A DNA stretch of 64,000 nt from Gnomoniopsis sp. IMI 355080. Its lineage: Eukaryota > Ascomycota > Sordariomycetes > Diaporthales > Gnomoniaceae. The notes under the pieces were generated by a model that saw nothing but the letters and a program-made list of their open reading frames with translations, searched no databases and was not told the DNA's origin. The stretch is from positions 122,108-186,107 of the forward strand of contig JAPEVC010000040.1 of assembly GCA_027946555.1 (NCBI GenBank), written 5' to 3'. A program made the translations under genes and the position numbers. This document shows positions 1-10,691 of the stretch, one piece after another (position 1 is the stretch's first letter; each line of letters begins with the position of its first letter).

Positions 1-1283
1 TGCCTCCTGATTAGTTGCCAACACAAGGCCTGAAGATGGTCTCGTGCGATATTCGTGATTGTGAATGCCTAGGCACAACCTCCTCTGGTGCGGTGATCTG
101 CTGTGGGACCTTCCTTGTGAGTAATTACCTGAGGGTTGCCTAGGTTGATGTGACCCGGCCGATCATCCATAGATCTTATACAACTCCAACCTTGTTCTTT
201 GACTATACATGATTGTCGATGCTTATGTATATCATCCGCCTGGCGTCTGCGGTCTGTAGAGAAAAACAAAGCACAAAATCAAGTGAAATCGAACGGCGTA
301 TCAGATGTATTTAGACATTCTCATGACTTTATATACAGAGCAGCTTGAAGGTGCCCCACAATGGTAGCAAGAGTGGGCGCGTTAATAGGTTGTATATCTC
401 GATGGTGCTATTTGGCTCCTGATAGCAAGGTTCCACGTCATGTTGGATCGAACAAAACCTATAGCGCTGTATTAATAGGTTTTGCGTCTCCGATGGTCGT
501 CGAGAATAGTAGGCTTGAAGGGACCCATCTTCACTCAGGTTGGCGCCGCACGACGAGATAGGGTTCACGAAACCGCAATGGACCTCCAGTGCCTCCGTCG
601 GCCAGACCATATGAAAAGATATGTTGTGACCGGATCAGTGATGTGATTCATGGGTTTGATACTCTGTACTGTACCATCTCCAACCCGTCGATCGCTTCGG
701 CACAGCGCATGGGAGGGGAAGGGAGCGGGAGGGCAAGCAGCAGGAGTCAAACTGCAATGTCGCTGCGAATATCTTGGGCGGACTCAAAAGGGGGTTGTTT
801 TTGCGACTCTCCTACCGTTGATTGTATTTTTGTATTCGGGTGTTTTCTTGGCGGTGCATCACGGTCGTGAGCCCATGGCTTGGTGAGGGTTTTGGCAATG
901 GGATGATGTGGGTGGTGTGCCATGGCATCACTGAGCTGTAGGCACCCGTCGCCATCACACTTATTCCATATCCTCATTCATAAAGAGCCAACTCTGTGAC
1001 AGTTGACTATCTTTGTATTTCCAGCCTTCAACCATCTGGCTTCAGTACCACAAACTTGACCTCGCAAACACTCGACTTGAACGCTTGACACAACGTCCGT
1101 TACACCGGTGTATTCTCAACTCAAACCCCTTCTTTTCCTCTTGATCAAAAAGCTAAGGCAGTCTCTTTGACTCCTGCTGTGGCAGTTGCCCAATACATCA
1201 CTCGCAACCTTCCACAAAAGTTCACCGACACGCGATTCTATTCCCCTCCACATCTTCAATCGAGAGCTAAACAGCCAGACACA
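1..1283. other. intergenic region and 5' UTR of the secreted-protein gene
   Basis: No convincing gene is seen. The open frames here are short, overlap one another and resemble no family I know. Two imperfect copies of a segment beginning TTAATAGGTT and ending in GATGGT lie near 382-407 and 472-496. The last 250 bases are C/T-rich, as is usual for a fungal promoter and 5' leader, and precede the ATG at 1284. Confidence 0.5.
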
Positions 1284-1928
1284 ATGAAGTCACTCTTCGG
1301 CATCTTGCTGCTTGCCACCATGGCGCTCGCGACGCTCATCGCCCCGCTAACGAACTTGTCAAACGGTTTGGCTCCTCTACTTGGCGCGAACACCACCAGC
1401 ATCACCAAGATCCTCATCCATCGCCAAATCGGCCCAAAGACCCTCGGTTCCTCTTGCTCGGACGAAGGAGCGTGGTTCTGCATGTCCAACGCCTTCCAGC
1501 GGTGTGCATCAGGCGAATGGAGCATCGTCCAAGAATGCGCACCTGGCACTCAGTGCGAGCCACTCGGTGTCACCCACAACGCCTCCCAGCCCGCCTTCGG
1601 TGTCTACAACGGCAACAGTGGCACCACGAAGCCCGACTCGAGTACGACCACCTTTAGCATCGAGCCTGTCACCAGGACTACTACAGTCATTGTTAATGTC
1701 CCTTGGAGCCCAAGCATGTCTTCCTCTATCGTGACCTCGTCTGTCGAGTCAGGCTCGACCAGGACCGGCATTCCTATCACAAGCCCGACCTCTAGCTTGC
1801 TAAGTGCTGGAGCACCCAAGGCCGACACCTCCGATGGGGCCCGCACAGGTGAGACCTTGTGGTGGGTTATGGGCATGATGGGCTGGTGCCTCTGCTACCA
1901 GACTTTGGCTCAGTTGACGGTGATTTGA
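1284..1928 (+). CDS. small secreted Cys-rich protein, Ser/Thr-rich, possibly GPI-anchored
   Basis: Single exon, 214 residues. I chose the ATG at 1284 because it starts a clear signal peptide (MKSLFGILLLATMALATLIA); the frame is open upstream but without such a leader. Residues about 50-90 form a compact Cys-rich module (CSDEGAWFC, FQRC, QECAPGTQCEP) resembling small fungal cell-wall or chitin-binding-like modules. A Ser/Thr-rich linker follows, and the last 25 residues are hydrophobic, which could be a GPI signal. Location is therefore probably the cell wall or plasma membrane surface. Function is not known. The secreted nature is seen in sequence; wall location is inferred. There is no sign of an intron. 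Confidence 0.75.
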   Translation: MKSLFGILLLATMALATLIAPLTNLSNGLAPLLGANTTSITKILIHRQIGPKTLGSSCSDEGAWFCMSNAFQRCASGEWSIVQECAPGTQCEPLGVTHNASQPAFGVYNGNSGTTKPDSSTTTFSIEPVTRTTTVIVNVPWSPSMSSSIVTSSVESGSTRTGIPITSPTSSLLSAGAPKADTSDGARTGETLWWVMGMMGWCLCYQTLAQLTVI

Positions 1929-2257
1929 GGGGATGACGGAGGAGCAGACTCGGCGGTGATTCGTCCGATCTCACGAGGGAAGCTCGGCCGTACGTTGTAT
2001 CTTGGAGGAGGAAGACAGTTCTGCTCTGTTGGTGAATACCTAGATGGATCTGACAGGAACAGATGGCTTTTGCTGAAGGGACAAGGACGCAAAGGGCTCG
2101 AGGCATATGAAGTGGACAAGAACATGTGCACCTTCCGCATTGAAGTCCATCACAGACAATGAAACCTATCTTCTCGAGACCGTTATAATTACGGACTTGG
2201 TGACCTTCAAGATCTTTGTCACCATGGGTCGCATTCTTTCCGGTGCTTTCATTCATC
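1929..2257. other. short intergenic region between convergent genes
   Basis: About 330 bases between the 3' ends of the secreted-protein gene and the F-box gene. Open frames present here are random-looking. Nothing else is seen. Confidence 0.5.
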
Positions 2258-2881
2258 TCAAGTCATTGCCCAGGCGGTAAGCTCAGCCATCCAAAACCAG
2301 CCCAGGAAGAGCGGAATGATCGCCAACAGAATCCACCAAAGCTCGATAGTGACCTGCCGCCTCATCCTACGGCTCCACTTCCGCTTCCAGTCTCTTCGAA
2401 GGGCGCACTGGGGCGTACCATAAACCAAACATCCCAGGCCGGGTCGGGATTCACACTCAATATGCTCGCGTCGCCGTTGCATCAGAAGTCTACTGAGTGT
2501 TAGCAAGAGCACGTCAATATAGAGAGGAAATAAAGACACTGACGTAACGCTCCCTCGACAAAACTCCAAATCTGTCTTCAAGATACACTTCCTGTCATTG
2601 GGACAATCCAAATGCAGCATCCGTCTCTCCATGAGCCAGGCGACTTTAAGGCGGACGCCGGTGTCCACGAGGCTATAAAAGTAGCTATTGGTGTGCTTGA
2701 GGGACAGCGCGTCTGGATATATAAGGTTTCTGCTGATGAGTATATGGATCTCTGTCGGCAATTCCATGAACTGAATTCCCCGACCATGACTATTCTTCGA
2801 GTCCGGAGCCGTGTCCCCCGAGTCCGAGTCCGAGTCCCTGGCGGCCAAGGCGGCCAGGCGGTGCTTGAGGAGAGATGTCAT
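2258..2881 (-). CDS. F-box domain protein with C-terminal membrane segment
   Basis: The frame is 207 residues if unspliced. Residues about 35-90 (MELPTEIHILISRNLIYPDALSLKHTN...) are an F-box of the fungal type, followed by the CPNDRKC and RPGLGCLVYGTPQC segments common in fungal F-box proteins of this class. A likely intron lies at 2493-2543 (donor GTCAGT, branch GCTAAC, acceptor CTCAG). It is 51 nt, a multiple of three without stop, so both spliced (190 aa) and retained forms stay open; splicing joins CRGSVT to RLLMQRRREH, which fits the family better. The C-terminus is a hydrophobic segment (LWWILLAIIPLFLGWFW). F-box proteins link substrates to SCF ubiquitin ligases; the target here is unknown. 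Confidence 0.8.
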   Translation of the reverse strand: MTSLLKHRLAALAARDSDSDSGDTAPDSKNSHGRGIQFMELPTEIHILISRNLIYPDALSLKHTNSYFYSLVDTGVRLKVAWLMERRMLHLDCPNDRKCILKTDLEFCRGSVTSVSLFPLYIDVLLLTLSRLLMQRRREHIECESRPGLGCLVYGTPQCALRRDWKRKWSRRMRRQVTIELWWILLAIIPLFLGWFWMAELTAWAMT

Positions 2882-3507
2882 GATGCGATGAATTGAACGT
2901 CACAGATGCAGATATATATGTGAACATAGATGGCTACTATGGACAATTAGGATAACACCAGAGTCCAGCCTTGTGTTGTCTTTTTATCAATTGTCAAATA
3001 TGGTTGCCTTGGGAAAGGACAGAAGTTCTGCGTGCGCAACTTGACCAAACAGAGTACTGCATCCCAGACGTTAGGCGTTATTATAAGGGACTTAACCTCT
3101 TCTGGGTTGTGGATCAACAGTGCATCAGTCTCGGTAGGATTTCAATGTTATGCCTTGTCGCAATCCCAGAGACTATCAATACCACGATCTCATGGGACTT
3201 TTGAGTCGGTAGGCTTTTACGGGAGAACTAATATCGTTCCTCTCCAGAGTTCCGCTTATGGATGAAGGGGTGGCAGGCATCGAGCCATCGGTCGTCGTTT
3301 TCACGTTAAGCAAACATTGTGCACGAGGCAGATTCGCTGTCTAACTTGTGCAGACTCGGTGAAATCTTCCAGGTCGAAGTGAGGCTGTGAGGACGAGGCG
3401 GTGCGTATTGACATTTGCGGACGCTCTTCCCCCACCACCCGTCCCTTATAAGGGAGGCCCCATGGCCGGGAGGCCCCATCGCCAGGCGGCGCAGGCCTGC
3501 CATGTCG

Positions 3508-3529
3508 CGCTAGAACCTCGGTTCTAGCG
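3508..3529. repeat. 22-bp inverted repeat CGCTAGAACC-TC-GGTTCTAGCG
   Basis: Perfect 10-bp arms with a 2-bp centre, about 180 bases before the EXO5 start codon. It could be a palindromic protein-binding site or the foot of a hairpin. The role is unknown. Confidence 0.6.
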
Positions 3530-3542
3530 TGTGTCTGCGCGT

Positions 3543-3602
3543 GCCTGCCTAACCTTTTCCAACATAGGGTTTCCACTGTGGCGGGACCGACGTTAGGCAG
3601 GC
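3543..3602. repeat. inverted repeat GCCTGCCTAAC ... GTTAGGCAGGC
   Basis: Exact 11-bp arms at 3543-3553 and 3592-3602 flanking a 38-bp loop, just upstream of EXO5. Together with the neighbouring palindrome it could fold or bind a dimeric regulator. Function is not known. Confidence 0.55.
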
Positions 3603-3710
3603 GATTCCTCTTTGACCAACCGTCTTTTATCAAAAAGTCATGACGCACTGCAACGCTTGTGACGCGCCCGTGTAGAAGGACGTAATGCAACCAGCTTACG
3701 GGCCGCCGCG

Positions 3711-5396
3711 ATGGCGTCTCATGACAGCGACGACGAGGATTTCGGTTACGATTTGTCTCTCGAGGACGAGAAGCTGCTCGTCTCTCTCGCCGACGCCACC
3801 ATCCCTACGGCTCCACTGAACGCTGGTACCCCGATCAACGAGACACTTAGCGCAAGACATAGAAATGTGGCGAGCCTTTCAAGCAGTAGCCCAAGGCGCA
3901 TGGCGGCCCTTGTCGGCGTTGCGCGCACCAACAGTGTCAACACTTTTATGCGAAGGACCCAGCCAGAGTCTGCGCCGTCTGTTATCCCGTCGGACGATAT
4001 CCAGTACCCGGATCGTACGTGCCTTCATTTTTGTTGCACTTATGCAGAACAATCCTGACTGATTTGGAAGAATCCAGTTAGCAAAGTCTTGACCAGCTTG
4101 GAACAAGAATCGGCAAGGACAGCACCGGCCAAACTTCCTTTTGAACCACTAGCTCCCAAACCACTAGCTGAACACGATACAAGAGTCCCGTTGCTTCGCT
4201 TTCGAACTTTCCCAAAGAAACCCCTTTCGGTGTCAGATCTGACGGCTGGAGCGTGGTGCGAATTACAGTACGAGTATACTTTGACGCGATTACCAGGCGG
4301 AAAGAAGACTCGTACGATGGCCATGGAGGAAGGCAGTAAAGTCCACCAGAAATTAGAGGACGAAGTCCACACCACGGTCCAGGTTGAGATATCTACCAAA
4401 GAGGATGCGTTCGGGCTAAAGATTTGGAATATAATACAAGGCTTGAGGACGCTCCGAGAAACAGGACTGACACGAGAGCTGGAGGTCTGGGGCCTTGTCG
4501 ACGGGAACGTCGTCAATGGCCTCATAGACTACCTGAGTTATGAAAATCCCAATCCGGAGTTTGAAGAGCAGTGGTTGAGTAGTCAGGGTAGCCAGCCCGG
4601 CACTGGCGACGAGTCACAGAAGAAGATCACGAATTTCTTTCCGTCGAGTAGGCCGGAGCAGGCCAGCCCGACGGTTACTCGCAAGGTCTACTTGACGGAT
4701 GTCAAAACTCGGGGCGCGAAGAATGTCCCCAAGGGCGCCGCTATTCGTCCTACCAAAGTGCAGCTCTATCTCTATCATCGCTTTCTGTCCGAAATGGCCG
4801 AGGATAAGCTCGACTTCTTGCGAGTGTTTGAGCGTTACGGACTGGACGTTGATGCGCCTTTCTCAGACGCATTCCTGGCACAGATTGGTGAGCTACATGA
4901 CGACGTATTCTACGACTCTAGCTCTGTAATATCAGCTCCATCTGCTGAATCAGAGACACACGACCTCCTTCGATACCGCACACTCAAAGAGCTTGTTCCC
5001 TTGCTTCGGACGGAGCTCAAAATGACTTTTCCCAGTGGCGAGGCCAGCATAGGCAGCGTAGTCACTGTGGAATACCGACTGCGCGGAGAAGAAGGCGCGC
5101 TGATCGGAACCAATATCCTTGCTGTCGACCCACTGGCCTTAGACCAGTATATAGAAGTGTATCTTCAATGGTGGCGAGGTGAGAGGGCTGCTATGGGAGT
5201 GGACATTGAGGAAGCTTACAAGTGTTCGTACTGCGAATTTGCTGAAATTTGCACCTGGCGAGATGATATGGATCAGGGAAACCTGAAAAGGGCCAGGGAG
5301 AAAACGACAGCTCGTTTGGGAGCGAAGAAGCAGCTTGATGCTACGCCACGGGCAGCGTCGCCAAGGAGAAGGCGGAAGAGTACATCCCCTGTTTGA
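3711..5396 (+). CDS. EXO5: exonuclease V (DEM1/EXO5 family)
   Basis: Two exons, 3711-4014 and 4078-5396 (intron donor GTACGT, acceptor CCAG), giving 540 residues. EXO5/DEM1 enzymes are single-strand-specific exonucleases with a PD-(D/E)XK fold and an iron-sulphur cluster, acting in nuclear or mitochondrial DNA maintenance. Visible family features are the first cluster Cys in LTAGAWCELQYEYTL, the metal-binding Asp in GLIDYLSYENP, the nuclease core TDVKTRG, the following QLYLYHRFL helix, and the C-terminal cluster cysteines in CSYCEFAEICTW. The N-terminal 100 residues are acidic and low-complexity. The C-terminus is basic. Nothing is broken. Assignment is by motif recognition and is firm at family level. 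Confidence 0.92.
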
Positions 5397-6522
5397 AGAT
5401 AGACTTTCCCCTGATGAGTTCTGATACCATACCACTGCAAGGAAGGCACACCTTTTTCAATGACGTTCTTGTGTCTTTGCTGCCCTTCAGTGCGATCTGC
5501 ATGTTGTTGGTTGCGGTGCCGGTACGAGCCGTGGGATGCTCCACAAAACCCGGGCCGAGGCTGGTCTCCGGGGGTAGCCCGGGGCCGGTGTCAGTGATCT
5601 TGGCGGTCTGCATTCTAGATGCTCGCAAGGTGGCTCAGGCTATCGCTGCAGCGAGAGAACCCAGTTACATCAAGGAGACTTTTTCTTATTTTCTTCCGAG
5701 TGACTGGCTTGAAATCCACGAGTGGGTGGCTGAGCTTGTGGCTGAGCATGCCGTTCTTTCCAGGGAAGGCTACGATTGTGACAGGGGTCTTCCAAGATTC
5801 ACCCGCTGGCAAAATCCCGGAACTTCACCGACGATCGACTTCACTTCATAATAAATTCTCACTCCTATGCGACCGTGTTCACTCCAGGTTCACTCCAGGT
5901 GAACACGCACCTTTCTCTCTCGTATAGCGACTTTCTCTTTTGTTTCTTCTCCTAGTCTGTTCATAAAAGTTGTTCGCGACCGCGTCCCTTCAGTGTTTGT
6001 GTCCACTTAGCAAGACCCGGCCGTTCGGACTCGTCAGTCGTTCGATACAGTCTCTGTCGTGAGTCGCTTCAGCGTCTTGCAGGTTTTCTTCTCCTAGCTG
6101 TATCACATAGTATCAGCTCAAGGCACTGCAGAAGGTCTTTGGTAATTTTGACGACTTTCTGGATCGTGGAAACTGTGCCCGGTGACCACTATTGAACAGT
6201 ACACGCGGTTGAGAGGGGATTTCTTGAGAATCACAGAAATACGATTCGAATCTCCATCGTTTATCCTCTAGAGTCTCATCGCACTCTTGTTCAATTTTGC
6301 CTGCTCTAGAATCCCATTTGTTCCACTCAATCAGCATCTGGATACTTGAGTAACTAGCCAGTGTTCGGTTGGCAAGTCAAAGAAGTCAGTCAACTTCGCG
6401 AGGTGCCTCCTGAGAGACACTCAAGTCCTTCGCACAAGAGACAAGGTCACATAAACACCTCCTGATCTGAAATTACTTCCACTTCTCGCGTTCCGATTTC
6501 ACGTTTGTTTTGAATCACCAAG
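5397..6522. other. intergenic region and C/T-rich leader
   Basis: An open frame of about 145 codons from 5414 to 5851 has a hydrophobic stretch but matches nothing I recognise and sits directly behind the EXO5 stop; I do not call it. A tandem plus inverted repeat lies at 5874-5907. The stretch near 5910-5970 is pyrimidine-rich, typical of a fungal promoter or leader. Confidence 0.45.
5874..5907. repeat. tandem 11-mer nested in an inverted repeat
   Basis: GTTCACTCCAG occurs twice in tandem (5877-5887 and 5888-5898). CGTGTTCAC (5874-5882) is the exact reverse complement of GTGAACACG (5899-5907). The whole could form a short hairpin or be a binding site. Confidence 0.55.
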
Positions 6523-7818
6523 ATGCCTCTACACGGTATCAGGGCCTCGCAGCTCCTAGCTGCAGGCAGAGAGTTCTTCGATAATATCAAGTAAGTGGAC
6601 TTGTCAGCTAACATAGCATCTACGTTGGACTGAACGCACACTCTCGGCCTAATTCTTATTCACCACTGATCATCTATTTTGCTCGCCTCGCTAACCGTGT
6701 CCGTTACAGAAAGCACAGCGAAGTCAAGGTCGAAAAGAAAGCCCTCCTTAAACTACTCCGGGGCAAGCTCGATGGCAACCATACGGCTGGCGAGCTTGAA
6801 GAGCCTCTTGAGTATAACAGCCATTGCAAGAGCTTGGCGGTTCTTGTTGCCACTTCCGAAATTGACATCAATGGCGTCAAGGTCACGAAGCTGGCTTCCA
6901 AAGTCCTCGCGAAGCAGGCTGGTTTGTCCCTGGATGCCCTGAGCCACTGTACGTTCTTTCTTTTCCCACAATTACCTGGCTTTTTTTGTTATCAGATAGC
7001 GTCACTTGATCACACTCCTCGGAAAGCATTCAACTGACTGATTGCCAGGGGCCCTGGTGGTGGTTGACCGGGGCGATGGACCATGCTACTTGTACGATTT
7101 GATGAGTGACCGTGAGTCAAGACAGCTTTCTTCAATTTCATGTCGTTGTATCCATCTATCTCCTCTTTCGCTTGCGACGCGTTACGCTGTCTTTCCCACT
7201 CTCGGCAGTACCCTGATGGCAGCCATGTTCCTCTACACCTTCAAAAACGCCCATTCCTCTTCTTTTCACGTGCGCTTGGGAAGCTGTATTGATGGACCAC
7301 ACCTTCTATGTGAGAAGATTGCTGACAACAGAACACAGAGATGCTGCCCACTACCAAGATCATGAAGAATTATCCTCGATGCTTCCCTGTCACGGAGGAG
7401 ATGGTAGAGTCGTGGACGAGCTGTTCGTACGTTGGAGAAACAACCCGGACGCATGACGAGATCCTGAGCATTGGTGAGTTTGCAACTTTTCACGGTGGAG
7501 AAGGAAATTTCTTGGGTTTGGACGTGTTGCTGACCGTTTTGCCCAGCTTCCAACTTCATAGCTGAGCATCCTCGGTACCAGCTATTTTCCAATAATTGTC
7601 AACATCTCACGGAAGAACTCGTTAGGCAACTCTGCAATGAGAAGGTTATCAGCATGGCGAATTTGGGTGTTGAGGCCAAGATGCTCTCCAAGAAATTCTC
7701 ATCGACGCTTCTCATGAAGATGAACTTGGATGCGGATGCCTTGCAACAGCTGAAATCCAACATCAAGACCTCAGGGGACCGGCTCATTGCAGAGAGAGGC
7801 TCTAAAGTGGTCCCTTGA
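6523..7818 (+). CDS. LRAT/NlpC-P60-like fold protein (His...Cys), fungal, uncharacterised
   Basis: Five exons: 6523-6590, 6710-6948, 7049-7111, 7339-7473, 7547-7818; 258 residues with consistent phases. The start is the only ATG that opens the frame before the first donor. The middle shows a strand-like segment beginning SHWALVVVDRGDGPCYLYDL, and about 80 residues later RYQLFSNNCQHLTEELVRQL. A His at the start of a beta strand followed by an NNCxH motif at a helix start is the arrangement seen in LRAT/HRASLS and related permuted papain-like proteins, which are acyltransferases, lipases or deubiquitinase-like enzymes. The N-terminal 100 residues are helical and Lys-rich. The substrate cannot be told. 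The family call is an inference from motif order. Confidence 0.65.
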
Positions 7819-8682
7819 CGGGTCTATATCTAAAGTTCCTTCAAATAACTTGTCTTGTTGTACGGATAAGTCTTGAGGCGGGCCCTGCGGGACTTCTCAG
7901 CTTCTGCAAGGTCCTCAACATTTTAAGGCAGGGAACTTGAAGTTACCTTGACGGACGACAAAGACCTATTTCCCTGGGGAATCAGGTCTCATAACAAGCA
8001 TAACTTCTCTTTGCTCATCTTGGAGAAGAATACTTGTGGCCTTGATGACCTGCCTGAGAGCCTGTCATGTGCATCTGCTGGCGTGCCCTTGATGAAAGGA
8101 ATACCTGGACCATAGACATCTCGTTGGACATCATATTTTGGGTGACGATTGTACCCCTGCGGGCAGCAACTCTTTGCAACAGCAACTTCGCTGTCCATGC
8201 CTCGACACCTTTGATTTCCTAACCTCCCACGAACGGGTGTTCCTGAATATCGCTCACGCGTCACATCGAATGCGACCGTCTGTCGCCTGCGCATCTTTCA
8301 TCAAGACGGCAAAGTCCGTAAGTATCTGATATTTTCTGAGTTTTCGTTTGTCTGTGGTCTCCCTTTTCTTGACCTGCTTACCTGCCTTTCGTGTCATGCG
8401 ACCATGACATCGCGCATCCCTCCGCAAATTTCCAGCTTCCTTCAATCCATCAATTGTTCATGTTAGATTTCACACTCAGGATTTATTGGCATGCATGATA
8501 TCCATTTCCGCTGACTGTGAACTCTACCAGGCTCTGCAGCGAAGTTCTTCGTGCACGCGTCTACACCTCAACCCATTGCAGCGTGAGCTTGATCTGAACT
8601 TCATCAGCTCCCTCAACGCAAGGTGTGTACATATCTCTCTCATACCTGCCCAAACCCAACTGAATGATTTGTCTAGATCAAC
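7819..8682. other. intergenic region
   Basis: No gene is supported between the LRAT-like gene and the coiled-coil gene. Short frames near 8138-8640 may be leader sequence of the next gene. An upstream intron in that leader is possible but cannot be shown. Confidence 0.4.
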
Positions 8683-10006
8683 ATGGCCGGTGTCCGAAAA
8701 AGCTTCAGTCTCTGCGAAACCGTGGCTGGTGCCCTACACACAATTGGCGAAGCGTACGGCATCGACGGTTGTTGGCTGCCGTGGCAATTTGAAAAGCATG
8801 TCTTGAACAACCAGGCTACACCGTTCCAAATTAGCACCGATGAGTACCCTCGTAACCTGAAGGATGGCGTCGATAAAGTTTGTGTCGAAGTCCATTACTA
8901 CAACGACAATCCGAACCTTGTCAAATACATTCGATTCGAGGAGCTTCCTAGCAAGGAAAAGTACATCGTTACTCAAACATCCATGAAGCACGTGCAGGAC
9001 GACGCTGCTGGAGCCAGCTGCACCCTATGGATCGAAATCCCAAAAGGCGCGGAACGCGAGGGCATTGCGGGTGTGCCGAGTCGGCTCAAGGCCAAGATCT
9101 GCTGTGCTGAGTGGAAGGACCACCTTTCCCCAACGCCAGAGACTGAAATTGAGAGGGCTCAGTTGTATGTTGCACAAGACAACGTGGAATGGTTGAAACG
9201 ACAGTAAGTACCAGCTCGAATTTCCATTCATAGAAGCACCAGAAGTCTTCACCCTGTGCTTTTGTAACACGCTGATGCTTCCTGCTAGGCTCATTTTCAA
9301 GGACAGTCAGAACAACAACCTGTCGTCTTCCTTGGCTTTTCAGAGGACCGAGATTACTACACTGACGGCGGCGATTTCAAAGCTCAATGAAGAGGTTGCG
9401 AATGTCGGATGCCTGAATGTGAGAATCGGCGAGCTCAAGGCCGAAGTCAAGGCCGAAATCAAGGCCAAGCAAGACGTTATCGATGTGCTTGAGGCTAAGC
9501 TGAAAGGTCTCAGCGCAGATTTGGAGAAATCGAAGGTCACACTCAAGGAGAAGAATGGTATCATCACGAAGCTCCGTCGTGACTTGAAGGCCAAGGACAA
9601 CTTGCGTGAAGACTCTGGCCCGAAGTCTCCTATCCAAGTCAAGAAGAGGAAGTGGTTGGCAGCAGTCAAGACACCCAAGGGAAAAGGCCGAGCCAGGAAG
9701 ACAACACCCTACACTGCGCCTGGCAGATATGGAAGTTCTTCCAGTCTGTCTAGTGCCCCTTCCTCCCAGAATCTGGCGCTTACCCCGGATAATACCATCG
9801 TCACCGGTAGAACCCCTCTACCTTCCAGTCGCCCACAAGGTACGGCGTTCAGCTTCGGTGACACCTCCGTCGTCGGCAGAACTCGTAGCGCAACGAGGGC
9901 GTCCTTGTCTGTCGGCGACACGCCTACCGCCAGCACGCGACACAATGTACCGTCGGTCATCACTGTCTCGTCATGCAGTGACCTTGATGGGGATGTCTTC
10001 AATTAA
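8683..10006 (+). CDS. coiled-coil protein of unknown function
   Basis: Two exons, 8683-9203 and 9289-10006 (donor GTAAGT, acceptor GCTAG), 412 residues. The first 170 residues look globular with several Cys and Trp but match no family I recognise. Residues about 185-285 are a Lys/Glu-rich heptad-like coiled coil (for example KAEVKAEIKAKQDVIDVLEA). The C-terminal 120 residues are basic, then Ser/Thr/Pro-rich, with the basic cluster KSPIQVKKRKW that could serve as a nuclear localisation signal. It lies head to tail with the LRAT-like gene, but no functional link can be shown. Confidence 0.65.
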
Positions 10007-10691
10007 TACCGTCCTTGTCGGCTCAATGTCTAGGTCTGGGGCGGCTAGTGGAAACGGCTTTAGCAATGGGAACTTTGGTGTACAGAACCCTGCTTCGGCC
10101 TTGGGATGGTCGCTTCTGCAGACATGGAAAAGGGATCATATGGGCATGAGCAGCTCATTCGCGAGTTTACAGTGTCTTTTTTGGACCGACCGCAATTTGT
10201 GGCTCTCGTGTGTACAACGATGTGCTTGAACTCTACCGAGTGCTATTGAGGAGTTTGTAATGCATAGACCAAGATTTCTTGCGAACTGAACTACTGCCAC
10301 ATCCTCACTGTTTTGACGTCATATGATTACAAGAATGACCTCCTCCACTCGTCTCATCCCGAGAGCAATTACAAGTCTCGTGCGTCCAAAACAACGGCGC
10401 AAGTCCTAGATACCCTCGTTTCTCCAGGGCTCACCCTAACCCTGTTCAGAGACATCAAACGAGCAAGTGGAGATGTCACCGATGCCCGCCCTGGATGAAA
10501 CTGTGCACGCGTCCTCTACGCTTAACATCTTGCTTGGACTCATTTTTTTCAGTAAAATTGGGTAAATGACTTGTAAATTTCGTTCCTGAGTGTATTTCGA
10601 ACACATTTTCTTACAGAGCCTCGCGCTCCAATCTGACGACGAGGGCCTCATACATCTTGCCCTCTCCAGAGACCACGCACACTCACCCATA
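10007..10691. other. intergenic region
   Basis: About 680 bases between two plus-strand genes. The hydrolase frame is open upstream to 10590 without a better start. Nothing else is seen. Confidence 0.4.

Larger units (their letters stand above)
2882..3710. other. divergent promoter region with inverted repeats
   Basis: Shared upstream region of the F-box gene and EXO5. No gene is supported. It carries two exact inverted repeats, listed separately at 3508-3529 and 3543-3602, and a near-duplicate GAGGCCCCAT pair around 3451-3480. Confidence 0.5.

Noticed and set aside
5414..5851. A 145-codon open frame directly after EXO5
   Set aside because: No family resemblance, no conserved start context, and it ends near repeat structures; most likely 3' and intergenic sequence.
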